64,000 nt of DNA from Rheinheimera tangshanensis (lineage in GTDB: Bacteria > Pseudomonadota > Gammaproteobacteria > Enterobacterales > Alteromonadaceae), in contig NZ_BMLH01000013.1 of the NCBI RefSeq assembly GCF_014645135.1, positions 28,953 to 92,952 on the forward strand, given 5' to 3'. Positions 35,296 through 44,136 of this stretch are shown here, one piece after another. Under the pieces are notes generated by a model. It was not told where the DNA came from, searched no databases, and worked only from the letters and a program-made list of their open reading frames with translations. The position numbers and the translations under genes were made by a program. How positions within the stretch are numbered: the stretch's first letter is position 1; each line of letters starts with the position of its first letter.

Positions 35296-37005
35296 TTGTT
35301 GTACAGGACTCTGGCCACTCTGGCTCTGTTTGCCGCCTCTGCCGCCGCAGCGCATCCCCAAATTGAACTCAAGGGCGTTTCGGGCTCCCTTGCAGATAAT
35401 ATTGAACTGTACCTAGACAGGCTGCCTGCAAAAAACAACCTGGGTTCCAGACGTTTTCAAACCAAAGTTATAGAGGATGTCAAACTCGCGGGTCGCGCCG
35501 TCGGTTATTACCGCATGAGCATCGAACCCAGTCTGGTCGGTAAGGAAAATAAACAAAAACTACGACTGACCATTACACCGGGCGAGGCTGTAAGGCTCAA
35601 ATCAGTTAAAGTAGAGATTACTGGCGAAGCTGCCACAGACCCTGAATTTGGCAAATTAGTCAAACAGATAGGGCCAAAAGTGAATCACAGAGTGCATCAT
35701 GGCCGCTATGAAGAAATCAAAAATCAGCTGAACTCGCTGGCGCTACGCCGGGGCTATTTTCAGGCGAAATTTGTCAAACAAGAACTATCCGTCGCCCCGC
35801 GCTTGCTTCAGGGCTTTATTCATATTCAGTTTGACTCAGGCCCACGTTATCACTTTGGTGAGGTGACATTCGAAGGCAGCCAAATTCGTGAGGAGCGCTT
35901 GCATTCCATGCTGCCGTTCAAACCCGGCGAGCATTATCAGTCCAGTCAACTGGGTGAACTCAACCAAAGTCTGGCTGAAACCAACTGGTTTCGCAGCATA
36001 GACGTCACAGTGGACGATCCGGAAACTGTTGATCAACATCTGGCGGTAAAGGTCAAGGTAGAGCCTCAGATCCGTAATATCGTAGAGACAGGTCTGGGTT
36101 ACTCCACCGATCTGGGGCCTCGTATTAAACTGAATTGGAACAAGCCGTGGTTGAATGACAGAGGTCACAGTTTGTCGAGTAAAATGGCCTTGTCTGCTCC
36201 TGAACAAACAGTGGAAGTCGGGTATAAATGGCCGAAGAAAAACGTCACTGAGGATTTTTATAAACTCAATTTCGGTGTAAAAAATAAAGACTTAGAAGAT
36301 ACTCGCAGTCAGGAATACAATACCTCGCTGGAACGACACTGGCTGCTGGAGGATGCGTGGTACAGAACAGCGTCAATACGCTGGTTATATGAAGATTATG
36401 TGCAGGGCACAGACTCTGGCAGTGCAAATTTGATTATGCCGGGTATTAGTTTCAGCCGCAGTTGGGACAGTGGTGGCAGTATGCCCGCTGAAGCCAGTCG
36501 ATATTTAATTGGCACTGAAGTTTCAGATCCGACCTGGGGCTCCGACAATAGTTTTGTCCGTGTGCGTAGTCGGGTTGGCTGGATAGGCTCTTTCTCCGAT
36601 GATCAACGTTATCTGGTACGGGTAGATGCAGGTGCCGTATTAATGGAAGCCATCACCGAACTTCCACCTTCGTTACGTTTTTTTGCAGGTGGAGATAACA
36701 GTATTCGTGGTTACTCCTACGAATCAATCTCTCCAGTCGATACTGAAGGCAATTTGTTAGGAGCACGTTATCTGGCGACAGCCGCACTTGAATACCAGCA
36801 CAGAGTGTCAGGTAACTGGTGGGCCGCAGCATTTTTTGACGCCGGTAGTGCCTGGAATGACAAAGCCGATATTTACCGTGGAGTAGGTTTAGGTGTGCGC
36901 TGGGCCTCCCCTGTTGGCCCTATTCGTATTGATATTGCATGGGGGTTGGATGTGCCCTCCGATCAGGCCCTGCAGTTGCATTTTAGTTTGGGGCCGGAAT
37001 TATGA
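35296..37005 (+). CDS. tamA: Translocation and assembly module outer-membrane subunit TamA
   Basis: A 569-residue Omp85-family protein: a signal peptide (~1-19), three POTRA domains (~22-260), and a C-terminal 16-stranded barrel with the FFAGGDNSIRGYSYE motif (lid-lock VRGF/IRGY region) and a terminal FSLGPEL strand. With TamB it helps insert autotransporters and moves lipids between membranes. No ATG is available: an in-frame TGA lies ~33 bases upstream, and the only start candidates are TTG 35296 and TTG 35299, with AAGGA (35280-35284) at acceptable distance. TTG starts are often inefficient. Its stop overlaps tamB by 4 bases (ATGA). Confidence 0.93.
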   Translation: MLYRTLATLALFAASAAAAHPQIELKGVSGSLADNIELYLDRLPAKNNLGSRRFQTKVIEDVKLAGRAVGYYRMSIEPSLVGKENKQKLRLTITPGEAVRLKSVKVEITGEAATDPEFGKLVKQIGPKVNHRVHHGRYEEIKNQLNSLALRRGYFQAKFVKQELSVAPRLLQGFIHIQFDSGPRYHFGEVTFEGSQIREERLHSMLPFKPGEHYQSSQLGELNQSLAETNWFRSIDVTVDDPETVDQHLAVKVKVEPQIRNIVETGLGYSTDLGPRIKLNWNKPWLNDRGHSLSSKMALSAPEQTVEVGYKWPKKNVTEDFYKLNFGVKNKDLEDTRSQEYNTSLERHWLLEDAWYRTASIRWLYEDYVQGTDSGSANLIMPGISFSRSWDSGGSMPAEASRYLIGTEVSDPTWGSDNSFVRVRSRVGWIGSFSDDQRYLVRVDAGAVLMEAITELPPSLRFFAGGDNSIRGYSYESISPVDTEGNLLGARYLATAALEYQHRVSGNWWAAAFFDAGSAWNDKADIYRGVGLGVRWASPVGPIRIDIAWGLDVPSDQALQLHFSLGPEL

Positions 37006-40000
37006 GTGTCAATGGCAGCGAAGAGCGCACTACCATGCCTGATGTAAAAAATGTCAGCTCAGCTTTTAGTTGGAAGAAACTCCTTTTAAGCTCCAGTTTA
37101 GTGCTGTTGCTCAGCCTGATTGTGCTGTTTTATACCAACAAACCTCTGCAACTGCTGAACCGTTTGTTACCGGACGACAGCCCGGTTCAAATAGCCCAAA
37201 TCAGTGGCACGCTGGCCGAAGGTTTTACACTGACTGGACTGCAGTTTCAGCAGGACGGTGTAACACTTCAGATCAACAGCCTTGCAGCTAAAGTCAGCTG
37301 GTATTGTTTAGGCCGGTTTGAGATTTGTCTGGACAGCGCAACAGCAGAAGGTGTGAACCTGGTACTTAGTTCGTCTACCCTAGCAGAGACTGCACCAGAG
37401 CAAGCTGATACAGTACTGGAACTACCCCAAGTCCGTATTAAGCAACTGCAGATCACTGATTTGAGGGTGCAACAAGATGAACTGCAGCTTAGTCTGAATA
37501 GCCTGAACACAGAACTAAAATTTGGTGGTCAACAAATATCGCTGGGCGACACCTTACTGGACCAATTACAGCTGCACCTGCCAGAATCTTTAGCGCAAAA
37601 CAGCACTTCAACCAGCACCACAAAAGCCAGCACCGCAACCAACACTGTGGCCTGGTGGCATTATCAGGTGCCACAACTGAAGCGCATTGAATTGCCGCTG
37701 TGGCTGAGTGTAAAAAAGCTCACATTACAGCGACCTGAAGTCACAGGTGCACAGCAACTTTCTGCAGAGCAGCTTAGTTTTTCACTGGAAGCGAACCCGG
37801 ATCAGTTTGAACTCACCGAGTTTAAACTGACAGAGCTGCGGATAACTCAGCCGGATTTGCAAGACAACGCTATTAATGCGCAAGTACAACTGAGTCTGAC
37901 CAATTCCACTCCCTTTGCATTGCAGGGCTTTGTCAAAGCACAAAGCTCTGGCTTAGTACTCAATAGCAGCATAGCCGGTTCGTTGGACCAATTGCAGCTA
38001 GGCCTTGAACTGACAGGCACTCAGCAAGCTACAGCCAAAGTGGAAGTGGCCCCTCTGACCGCAGGACTACCCATACAACTGCACTTAAAGGCCAGCAGCC
38101 TGCAGTGGCCACTGCAAGGCGAACCCTTATACAAAATGCAGCAACTGCTGCTTGATGCGGAAGGTTCATTAGCGGATTTGAAACTCACTTTGCAAAGCCA
38201 GCAACAAATTCCTCAATTGCCCGATAGTCAATTGCAGTTCAATGCACACTGGCAAGCCCCGGTGTTGAGCTGGTCTGCATTCACGCTAAATTCCGCGCTG
38301 GGCAATCTTAGCAGTACAGGTGCTTTGGATTTAACCAAAGAACTGGCGCTGGATGCAGCTCTGTCGCTTGATCAAATGCAGTTGGAGCCATGGCTAAAAG
38401 ATTATCCGGGACAACTCAGTGGCGATATCAAACTCAAAGCCAGTTACCACCAGCAACAATGGCAGCTTGAACTGCCTACTTTGGCCATTCAGGGGCAAGT
38501 TCGGCAGCAACCGCTGTCTTTATCGGGTCAATTACAGGCCAAAGGCAAAGAGCTGACCGTTGAGCAATTAAGCAGTAAGACACTGGTGTTGCAGCATGGC
38601 GCCAATAAAATGACCGCTGAAGGCCAAGTGACAGACAAATGGCAAATGGCATTGTCTGTGGAGGCTCCCGATCTGGCAAGCTCCATTCAGGGCGCCCAGG
38701 GCAGCCTGATGGCCGGCGCCAAAGTCACAGGACCACAACAACACCCGGCTCTGGATATCAAGCTGCAGGGTGAGAAGCTGCGCTATAAAAAGCTAATGCG
38801 TCTGCAAAACATCAGCCTGAATGCATTGCTCAACAGCAATAATCTGGATCATCAGCTGGAACTGACCTTAGGTAAAGGCACGCTGTCCGGACAACCACTG
38901 AATTCAGCCCAGTTGCTGCTGACGGGCAATAAAAACAGCAGCGATTTGGTAATCCAGCTGGACGGCGCCGACTACAAAGCACAGCTACAGGCCGCAGCCA
39001 CGGCAAAGCCTAAACAGCAGTGGCAAATAGAACTGCAACAAGCTCAATTGCAGACTCCTGTTGGCCATTGGGCTTTAACCGATATGATGCGAATGACGCT
39101 GGATTGGCCAAAACAACAACTCAGTGTGCCAGCTCATTGCTGGTCATCAGAGCCAGGTAGACTCTGCCTGGAAAAAGCCAGCAACATCAGCAGCAGCCAG
39201 GGTGACTTAGCGTTACGGTTGCAACAGTTTCAGCTGGCTTTGCTGGAACCTTTTATTGGCGAATCACAACGATTGACGGGCGAAGCCGATGCAAATCTGC
39301 AGTTGAGCTGGGGTAAAAAACAAGGTCTGAATGCAACAGTAAAATTAACAGGCACAGCGGGAAAATGGCAACAAACCGACGTCAATCCGCTGCAACTGCC
39401 GTGGCAAAGCTGGGATGCAGCACTGGTACTGACTCCCAAAAAGCTGTCCACGAATTGGCAAATGCAGTTTAGTGATGACCGTTCACTCAAAGGCTCAGCC
39501 TCCCTGCCCGACTTAACTGCAGCAGACAAAAAGCTGGAAGCAGAGCTGACGTTAACCCGACTGGATCTGAGTTTTTTACGCACCTTATTACCAGAACAAA
39601 GTGAATTCTTTGCCACTCTGGATGGCCAGGTCCGTGCCAGCGGAACTTTAGGTCGGCCTTTATTATCGGGGCAGATCAAAGTCAGTGAGATGAAACTGCA
39701 AGGTCATAATGCCCCGCTGGATATAGAGCAAGGCCATCTGCAGCTGGACTTTTTACAACAAAAAGCTCTGCTGAGCGCAGAGATCCAAAGTGGTGAAGGT
39801 AAAGCGCAATTATCAGGCTATGCTGACTGGTTTAATTTGGCCAACTATCAGGCTCGTTTAGCGTTAAGCGGGCAACAACTGCCGCTGAATCTACCGCAGG
39901 GCATAGTCTATATCAATCCAGAGATGACGGTACTGGCACAGAATCAAGTCGTTGCTGTGCAAGGTACGATTCAGATCCCCAGAGCCGATCTAGCCATAGA

Positions 40001-40808
40001 CGACTTGCCACAAAATGCGGTACAAGTTTCGGATGATGAAATTCTGCTAAACAAGGAGCTGGAGGTAAGGCGTGGTGCTACAACCAGTGCAGTCAAACTA
40101 GTCACCGAAATGCGACTGATTCTGGGCGATCAGGTCAATTTGCAGGCTTTTGGTTTAAAGAGTCGGCTCAAAGGTCAGTTGTTGTTGAGCCAAAATGGTC
40201 CACAACAACGCTTAAAAGGCGAAGTGAATATTTTGGATGGAACCTTCCGCTCTTACGGCCAGGATTTGCTGATCCGTAAAGGCAAACTGATATTTAATGG
40301 TCCTGCCGATCAGCCATTTTTAAATATTGAGGCCATTCGCAACCCCTCTTCCACTGAAGATGATGTGATAGCAGGTATCAGAGTAAACGGTCCAGCCGAT
40401 CAAGCTTCAGTGGTGATATTTTCTGAACCCTCCAAACCTCAGGCGAACGCTTTATCTTATCTGTTGATGGGCCGGGATTTGTCCGGCAGTGGTGATAGTA
40501 GAAGTAACCCTTTAACCAGTGGGTTGATAGGTCTGGGCATAGCTAACAGTAATGGCATGGTCAGTCAGTTAGGCAAAGCTTTTGGTTTTGAGCAATTCAC
40601 ACTCGATACAGCAGGCACAGGGGATGATTCTCAGGTTACCGTCAGCGGCTATTTATCACCCAAACTGCAATTAAAATATGGTGTCGGTATATTTAACTCT
40701 TTAGGTGAATTTACCTTAAGGTACGAGTTGATGAAGAACCTTTATCTGGAGGCCGTGCAAGGCCTGGATAGCGCAGTGGATGTTCTTTATAAGTTTGAAT
40801 TTGATTAA
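37002..40808 (+). CDS. tamB: Translocation and assembly module subunit TamB
   Basis: A 1268-residue periplasm-spanning AsmA/VPS13-like protein. An N-terminal anchor helix (~29-44, LLLSSSLVLLLSLIVLFY) is followed by the beta-taco/DUF490 repeats and ends in the conserved C-terminal TamB domain (QLKYGVGIFNSLGEFTLRYEL...), which contacts the TamA barrel. It is thought to carry phospholipids to the outer membrane, with TamA as outer-membrane partner. Length equals the E. coli protein (1259). Gln-rich, as is usual in this genus group. Translation is coupled to tamA through ATGA. The C-terminus is intact. Confidence 0.96.
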   Translation: MSVNGSEERTTMPDVKNVSSAFSWKKLLLSSSLVLLLSLIVLFYTNKPLQLLNRLLPDDSPVQIAQISGTLAEGFTLTGLQFQQDGVTLQINSLAAKVSWYCLGRFEICLDSATAEGVNLVLSSSTLAETAPEQADTVLELPQVRIKQLQITDLRVQQDELQLSLNSLNTELKFGGQQISLGDTLLDQLQLHLPESLAQNSTSTSTTKASTATNTVAWWHYQVPQLKRIELPLWLSVKKLTLQRPEVTGAQQLSAEQLSFSLEANPDQFELTEFKLTELRITQPDLQDNAINAQVQLSLTNSTPFALQGFVKAQSSGLVLNSSIAGSLDQLQLGLELTGTQQATAKVEVAPLTAGLPIQLHLKASSLQWPLQGEPLYKMQQLLLDAEGSLADLKLTLQSQQQIPQLPDSQLQFNAHWQAPVLSWSAFTLNSALGNLSSTGALDLTKELALDAALSLDQMQLEPWLKDYPGQLSGDIKLKASYHQQQWQLELPTLAIQGQVRQQPLSLSGQLQAKGKELTVEQLSSKTLVLQHGANKMTAEGQVTDKWQMALSVEAPDLASSIQGAQGSLMAGAKVTGPQQHPALDIKLQGEKLRYKKLMRLQNISLNALLNSNNLDHQLELTLGKGTLSGQPLNSAQLLLTGNKNSSDLVIQLDGADYKAQLQAAATAKPKQQWQIELQQAQLQTPVGHWALTDMMRMTLDWPKQQLSVPAHCWSSEPGRLCLEKASNISSSQGDLALRLQQFQLALLEPFIGESQRLTGEADANLQLSWGKKQGLNATVKLTGTAGKWQQTDVNPLQLPWQSWDAALVLTPKKLSTNWQMQFSDDRSLKGSASLPDLTAADKKLEAELTLTRLDLSFLRTLLPEQSEFFATLDGQVRASGTLGRPLLSGQIKVSEMKLQGHNAPLDIEQGHLQLDFLQQKALLSAEIQSGEGKAQLSGYADWFNLANYQARLALSGQQLPLNLPQGIVYINPEMTVLAQNQVVAVQGTIQIPRADLAIDDLPQNAVQVSDDEILLNKELEVRRGATTSAVKLVTEMRLILGDQVNLQAFGLKSRLKGQLLLSQNGPQQRLKGEVNILDGTFRSYGQDLLIRKGKLIFNGPADQPFLNIEAIRNPSSTEDDVIAGIRVNGPADQASVVIFSEPSKPQANALSYLLMGRDLSGSGDSRSNPLTSGLIGLGIANSNGMVSQLGKAFGFEQFTLDTAGTGDDSQVTVSGYLSPKLQLKYGVGIFNSLGEFTLRYELMKNLYLEAVQGLDSAVDVLYKFEFD

Positions 40809-40839
40809 AGCATTGGTACTGCGCGTCCGGTCCATAAAT

Positions 40840-40868
40840 AAAAAAATGCCCGGCTAATAAGGCCGGGC
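40840..40868 (-). terminator. Intrinsic terminator facing minus, ending the candidate sRNA
   Basis: Stem GCCCGGC (40868-40862 on the minus strand) with GCCGGGC (40854-40848), 7-base loop, then A and TTTTTTT (40846-40840). It points toward tamB, whose own transcript on the plus strand has no T-run here. The cmoM transcript already has a terminator of its own at 41121-41164. Confidence 0.85.
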
Positions 40869-41026
40869 CAGAACGTGGTCTTTGGATGGGCAAAGACTTC
40901 GGAGTTCGACAACAACAGCAGAACAGTTGTTGTCATAGGGTCACAACATGTAACACAACAATTACCCGCCTACGAAATCAAGCTGCCTTCCTGGCAGGGC
41001 GCAGACTTCCCACTTGATTACGAATT
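40840..41026 (-). ncRNA. Candidate structured small RNA between tamB and cmoM
   Basis: On the minus strand a ~185-base transcript can be predicted. Its start is set by an extended -10 TGTTATCAT (41041-41033; a second, TGTTATGAT, lies a little upstream). Four hairpins follow: an outer ATCAAG/CTTGAT stem (41018-41013 with 40982-40977) enclosing CTGCC/GGCAG with an AGGAA loop; a G/U-rich single strand (40968-40935, with TTGTTGTGTTACATGTTGTG); GACAACAAC/GTTGTTGTC (40934-40926 with 40916-40908); GTCTTTG/CAAAGAC; and a terminator with a seven-T tail. No open frame is seen. A terminator of cmoM lies upstream of this promoter, so it is an independent unit. GU-rich seed and tail recall Hfq-bound sRNAs. 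Confidence 0.55.
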
Positions 41027-41120
41027 TTGCAAATGATAACAGTTCGCATTACTAAATTAATCATAACAGCTTTATTCCACACTGCAACTGTTTTTTTACT
41101 TTAAATTTTCAGCAAATAAA

Positions 41121-41164
41121 AACGGGGTTAGCTCAGATTATTAACAACCTGATCTAACCCCGTT
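41121..41164 (-). terminator. Terminator of cmoM with GGGGTTAGxTCAG palindrome
   Basis: AACGGGGTTAGCTCAG (41121-41136) pairs with CTGATCTAACCCCGTT (41149-41164) in a 16-bp stem with one mismatch, 12-base loop. On the minus strand it is followed by TTTTTATTT, so it terminates cmoM, 12 bases after its stop codon. The arms resemble the GGGGTCAGA palindromes elsewhere in the window. Confidence 0.85.
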
Positions 41165-41175
41165 TTAGGCTTTCG

Positions 41176-41952
41176 TTATACAGCGCGAAGCAACAAGTGC
41201 TGATACCGTCCTATTGAGGCATAAGGTTCTTGCCTGTTGTACTGCAGTTCGACCTGTAACAGCTTATCGAATTCAGTTTCCTGCTCGGAGCGGTCACGCA
41301 GATAATCATGAAAACAACGCACGCCAGTTTTGCCTTCAATGATAAAGCCTGCCTCTTTGCACCAACGATACACATCTTCAGGTTGCAGCGGGTTTTGTGG
41401 GCTTAAACTGACTTTTTTCTTAAAGGCTAAATCACGCAGCACATAGTTAAAGTTGCCATAAATGATATTACTCAGGCGTTTGGCATCTTTGTTATAAAAC
41501 ATCAGCGACACCAGCCCACCGGTTTGCACTAAAGCACGCAGTTGTTTAATAGCCTCTGCCGGTTCATGCAGCCATTCGAGTACAGCATGACAAAGCACCA
41601 CTGGAAACGCTGGCCATTGTTGCTCTGATAACTGCTGTAACGCCAGCGCATGACACTGAATTTGCGTATCAACACCGCGCTCCTTTGCATCCTCAAGCGC
41701 CATATCCAGCATATCCTGCGACAAGTCAGTTAAAGTCACCTGATGGCCTTGCTGCGCCAACGCCAGCGCCAATTGGCCCTGTCCTGCGCCTACATCCAGA
41801 ATGCGGCTTGGTGCTGACAAATCGGCGCATTCAGCAAAATCACGCAGCAATACCGCCTGACGCAAACGGCCTTTGGTGGTCTGATAAATATTCTTCTGAA
41901 ATTTGCCCGCTATGCCGTCAAAATTACGGTCCTGCTGTTTTTTACTCACCAC
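41176..41952 (-). CDS. cmoM: tRNA 5-carboxymethoxyuridine methyltransferase CmoM
   Basis: A 258-residue SAM-dependent methyltransferase aligning throughout with E. coli CmoM (SmtA), which methylates cmo5U34 to mcmo5U34 in tRNAs. Diagnostic features: N-terminal QDRNFDGIAGKFQKNIYQTTKGRLRQA, SAM-binding motif I ILDVGAGQGQLALALA (~50), motif II VTLTDLSQDML, motif near LCHAVLEWLHEP, SLMFYN, and the C-terminal KTGVRCFHDYLRD and NRQEPYASIGRY segments. Convergent with tamB, with the candidate sRNA between them. It starts 22 bases after the Nif3-family gene, probably in the same transcript. Confidence 0.95.
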   Translation of the reverse strand: MVSKKQQDRNFDGIAGKFQKNIYQTTKGRLRQAVLLRDFAECADLSAPSRILDVGAGQGQLALALAQQGHQVTLTDLSQDMLDMALEDAKERGVDTQIQCHALALQQLSEQQWPAFPVVLCHAVLEWLHEPAEAIKQLRALVQTGGLVSLMFYNKDAKRLSNIIYGNFNYVLRDLAFKKKVSLSPQNPLQPEDVYRWCKEAGFIIEGKTGVRCFHDYLRDRSEQETEFDKLLQVELQYNRQEPYASIGRYQHLLLRAV

Positions 41953-41974
41953 AAATTACTCACTACTTATAGCC

Positions 41975-42739
41975 CTAAGCCGGATTATCGATATCAATAA
42001 ATTCACAGAGCACACCAGTTTGCTGCTGCACAAATTCAGCCAGCGCTTTAATGCCATAACGTTCTGTGGCGTGATGGCCTGCGGCAATAAAATCGATGCC
42101 AAGCTCACGTGAGCTATGAATAGTCTGCTCCGACACTTCACCGCTGATAAAAAGCTCTGCACCAGCAGCATAAGCCTGGTCGATATAAGATTGGCCTCCG
42201 CCCGTGCACCAGGCCAGTTCAGTCACTGCTTTATCCAAGACTGCATGCAACAAAGGTAAGCGATTAAGCTCCAGATGCAGCCTGTCTGCAATCTGCTGAC
42301 TGGTCATAGGATTTGCTAAAGTGCCACGCATCAGTACGCCCGATGGGCTGACACCTGGCACAGCCTGCCAACTGGTTAAACCCAGCTTTAAGGCCAGCTG
42401 AGCGTTATTGCCAAGCAGCGGATGCACATCCAGTGGCAAATGGTAGGCTATCAGGCTGATATCGTGTTTCAGCAAGCTTTGTAAGCGGCGTTTTTTGATA
42501 CCAGTAATGGCATAGTCTTCGTTTTTCCAGAAATAACCATGATGCACCATGATGGCATCAGCACCAGCGGCCACAGCGGCATCCAGCAAGGCCTGAGAGG
42601 CGGTGACACCCGCGACAATCTTTTTAATCTGGCTTTTGCCCTCAACCTGCAAGCCATTAGGGCAATAGTCTTTAATAAGACCACTTTGTAGCTCCTGATC
42701 AAGAAGTTGAATTAGCGCCTGACGGCTGATTTCACTCAT
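41975..42739 (-). CDS. ybgI: Nif3-like dinuclear metal-binding protein (YbgI family)
   Basis: A 254-residue Nif3/YbgI family protein that forms hexameric rings with two metals per subunit. Metal-binding segments seen: MVHHGYFWKN (HHG, ~65), AYHLPLDVHPLLGNN (~99; His and Asp), and the C-terminal EVSEQTIH (~218) and GHHATERYG (~234). The enzymatic role of the family remains uncertain; it is linked to GTP cyclohydrolase-like or nucleic-acid-repair functions in databases without firm proof. It overlaps the glycosyltransferase stop by 8 bases and is followed by cmoM, so all three are cotranscribed. Confidence 0.93.
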   Translation of the reverse strand: MSEISRQALIQLLDQELQSGLIKDYCPNGLQVEGKSQIKKIVAGVTASQALLDAAVAAGADAIMVHHGYFWKNEDYAITGIKKRRLQSLLKHDISLIAYHLPLDVHPLLGNNAQLALKLGLTSWQAVPGVSPSGVLMRGTLANPMTSQQIADRLHLELNRLPLLHAVLDKAVTELAWCTGGGQSYIDQAYAAGAELFISGEVSEQTIHSSRELGIDFIAAGHHATERYGIKALAEFVQQQTGVLCEFIDIDNPA

Positions 42740-44000
42740 GCTTTGTCTCCTGCGTGACAGAGTTCTGTTTCAGCTCTGCCAGTTTAGTTTTTGCTTCAAT
42801 CCACTGCGCCATAAATTGCGTGCTGCGATGCTGATGGTGCCTCAGCATAGCGCCGGTGAAGTTGGTTAATCTATGCTGTGACAGCTGTTGCTGCACATCC
42901 ATCAGTTGTTGCCAGACGCGGGGTTGATGCTGATGGATGGCAAAACGTTGTGTCAAAATAATAAAACCCTGCTGCTGCTTTTGTTGCCATAACTGCTCAT
43001 CCTGATACAACAGCACGGCCGCATCTGCTATCTGTTGTGCGGTTTCAGCCATCAGTCCGGCCCATTGCCCTTGATGCAACATGCCCTCAGTACCAACACC
43101 TGTGGTGACATTGGGTGTGCCCTGCATCATTGCATCAATAAACTTACCTTTTAAACCCGCACCAAAAGGCAAAGGAGCCAATAAAACCCGGGCATGCTTA
43201 ACCACTTCTGCCGCATCTTCTGCCCAGCCTTTGACAAGAAACCCTTCTTTCGGCTGATGCAACTGTGTGGCTTTAGGCGGTGGATAAGCGCCATAAATAT
43301 GCAATTCGGCTTTGGGCAGTTGTTTGCGGATCAAAGGCCAAATTTGCTGTTTGAGCCACAGTACCGCCTGCCAGTTTGGCTCATGGCGAAAATTACCAAT
43401 AGAAACAAAATGCTGGCGCTGTTCGAATGTTGGCAAATCTGCGTTGGCAGGTGTTTCCAGCCAAAATGGGCTATAACACAAAAGCTCAGCCGGCACTTTG
43501 AAATGTTCAGTCAGAAGCTGCATTTCAGCCTCTGAAATAATCAGCGTCAGATCAGAACGATAAATAGCGGCGATTTCACGCTGCGCCTGTTCAGAATGCA
43601 AATCCTGCAGTGTCACTTCCCTGCCCGCTTTAAAAGCTTGCTGGCGGGCTAAACGTAAAAAATGCAGATCTTCAGTATCCAACAGCCGTAAAGCGTTGGG
43701 GCATTGTTGCTCGACCCGCCAACCGAACTGCTCTTCGAGCATAAAACGGTCAAACATCACTATGTCGGGTTGCCACTCTTTGAGTTGCTCGTCAAAACTG
43801 CTGTCGTTTAACTGAATTTGCTCTTCAGCGATCTGCCACTGGCTTAAATCAAAACGGTGTGGGCTTTTCTCCGCTGGGCTGGCAAAAATAACAGTCCAGC
43901 CGTGCTGCCGAAACATCGAAAGCAACGACAGCATACGGCTGCCAGCGGCAGAAGAATTGGGTTCAGGCCAGACATAACCGACCACTAAAAGCACAGCCAT
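42732..44000 (-). CDS. Glycosyltransferase (GT4-like)
   Basis: A 422-residue GT-B fold protein. The N-terminal domain starts MAVLLVVGYVWPEPNSSAAGSRMLSLL (a loop binding donor phosphate) and the C-terminal domain has FVSIGNFRHEPNWQAVLWL (~200-218), HIYGAYPPP, VKGWAEDAAEVVKHARVLLAPLPFGAGLKGKFIDAMMQGTPNVTTGVGTEGM (~265-325), with the E-x7-E-like acid-rich donor loop replaced by KFIDAMMQGTP. Cytosolic, no transmembrane segment. It is the first gene of a three-gene operon with the Nif3 and cmoM genes, an unusual context with no surface-polysaccharide genes nearby. Donor and acceptor unknown. Confidence 0.85.
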   Translation of the reverse strand: MAVLLVVGYVWPEPNSSAAGSRMLSLLSMFRQHGWTVIFASPAEKSPHRFDLSQWQIAEEQIQLNDSSFDEQLKEWQPDIVMFDRFMLEEQFGWRVEQQCPNALRLLDTEDLHFLRLARQQAFKAGREVTLQDLHSEQAQREIAAIYRSDLTLIISEAEMQLLTEHFKVPAELLCYSPFWLETPANADLPTFEQRQHFVSIGNFRHEPNWQAVLWLKQQIWPLIRKQLPKAELHIYGAYPPPKATQLHQPKEGFLVKGWAEDAAEVVKHARVLLAPLPFGAGLKGKFIDAMMQGTPNVTTGVGTEGMLHQGQWAGLMAETAQQIADAAVLLYQDEQLWQQKQQQGFIILTQRFAIHQHQPRVWQQLMDVQQQLSQHRLTNFTGAMLRHHQHRSTQFMAQWIEAKTKLAELKQNSVTQETKHE

Positions 44001-44136
44001 AAAAACTACTGTTCACTGTAAAAACACAAAGGCGGCTAGTTTACCTTTATCCAATGAAAATAACGAATTGCACTGGTTGCTTTGATCGGCACGGTGTTAC
44101 CATAGTGCTTTGAGGTCAGTCCAGATAAAGCAGAAC

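Noticed and set aside
40840..41026. Identification of the candidate RNA as GcvB, Spot 42, CsrB or tmRNA
   Set aside because: Only the G/U-rich stretch resembles GcvB; none of the other conserved segments or neighbouring genes of these RNAs is present.
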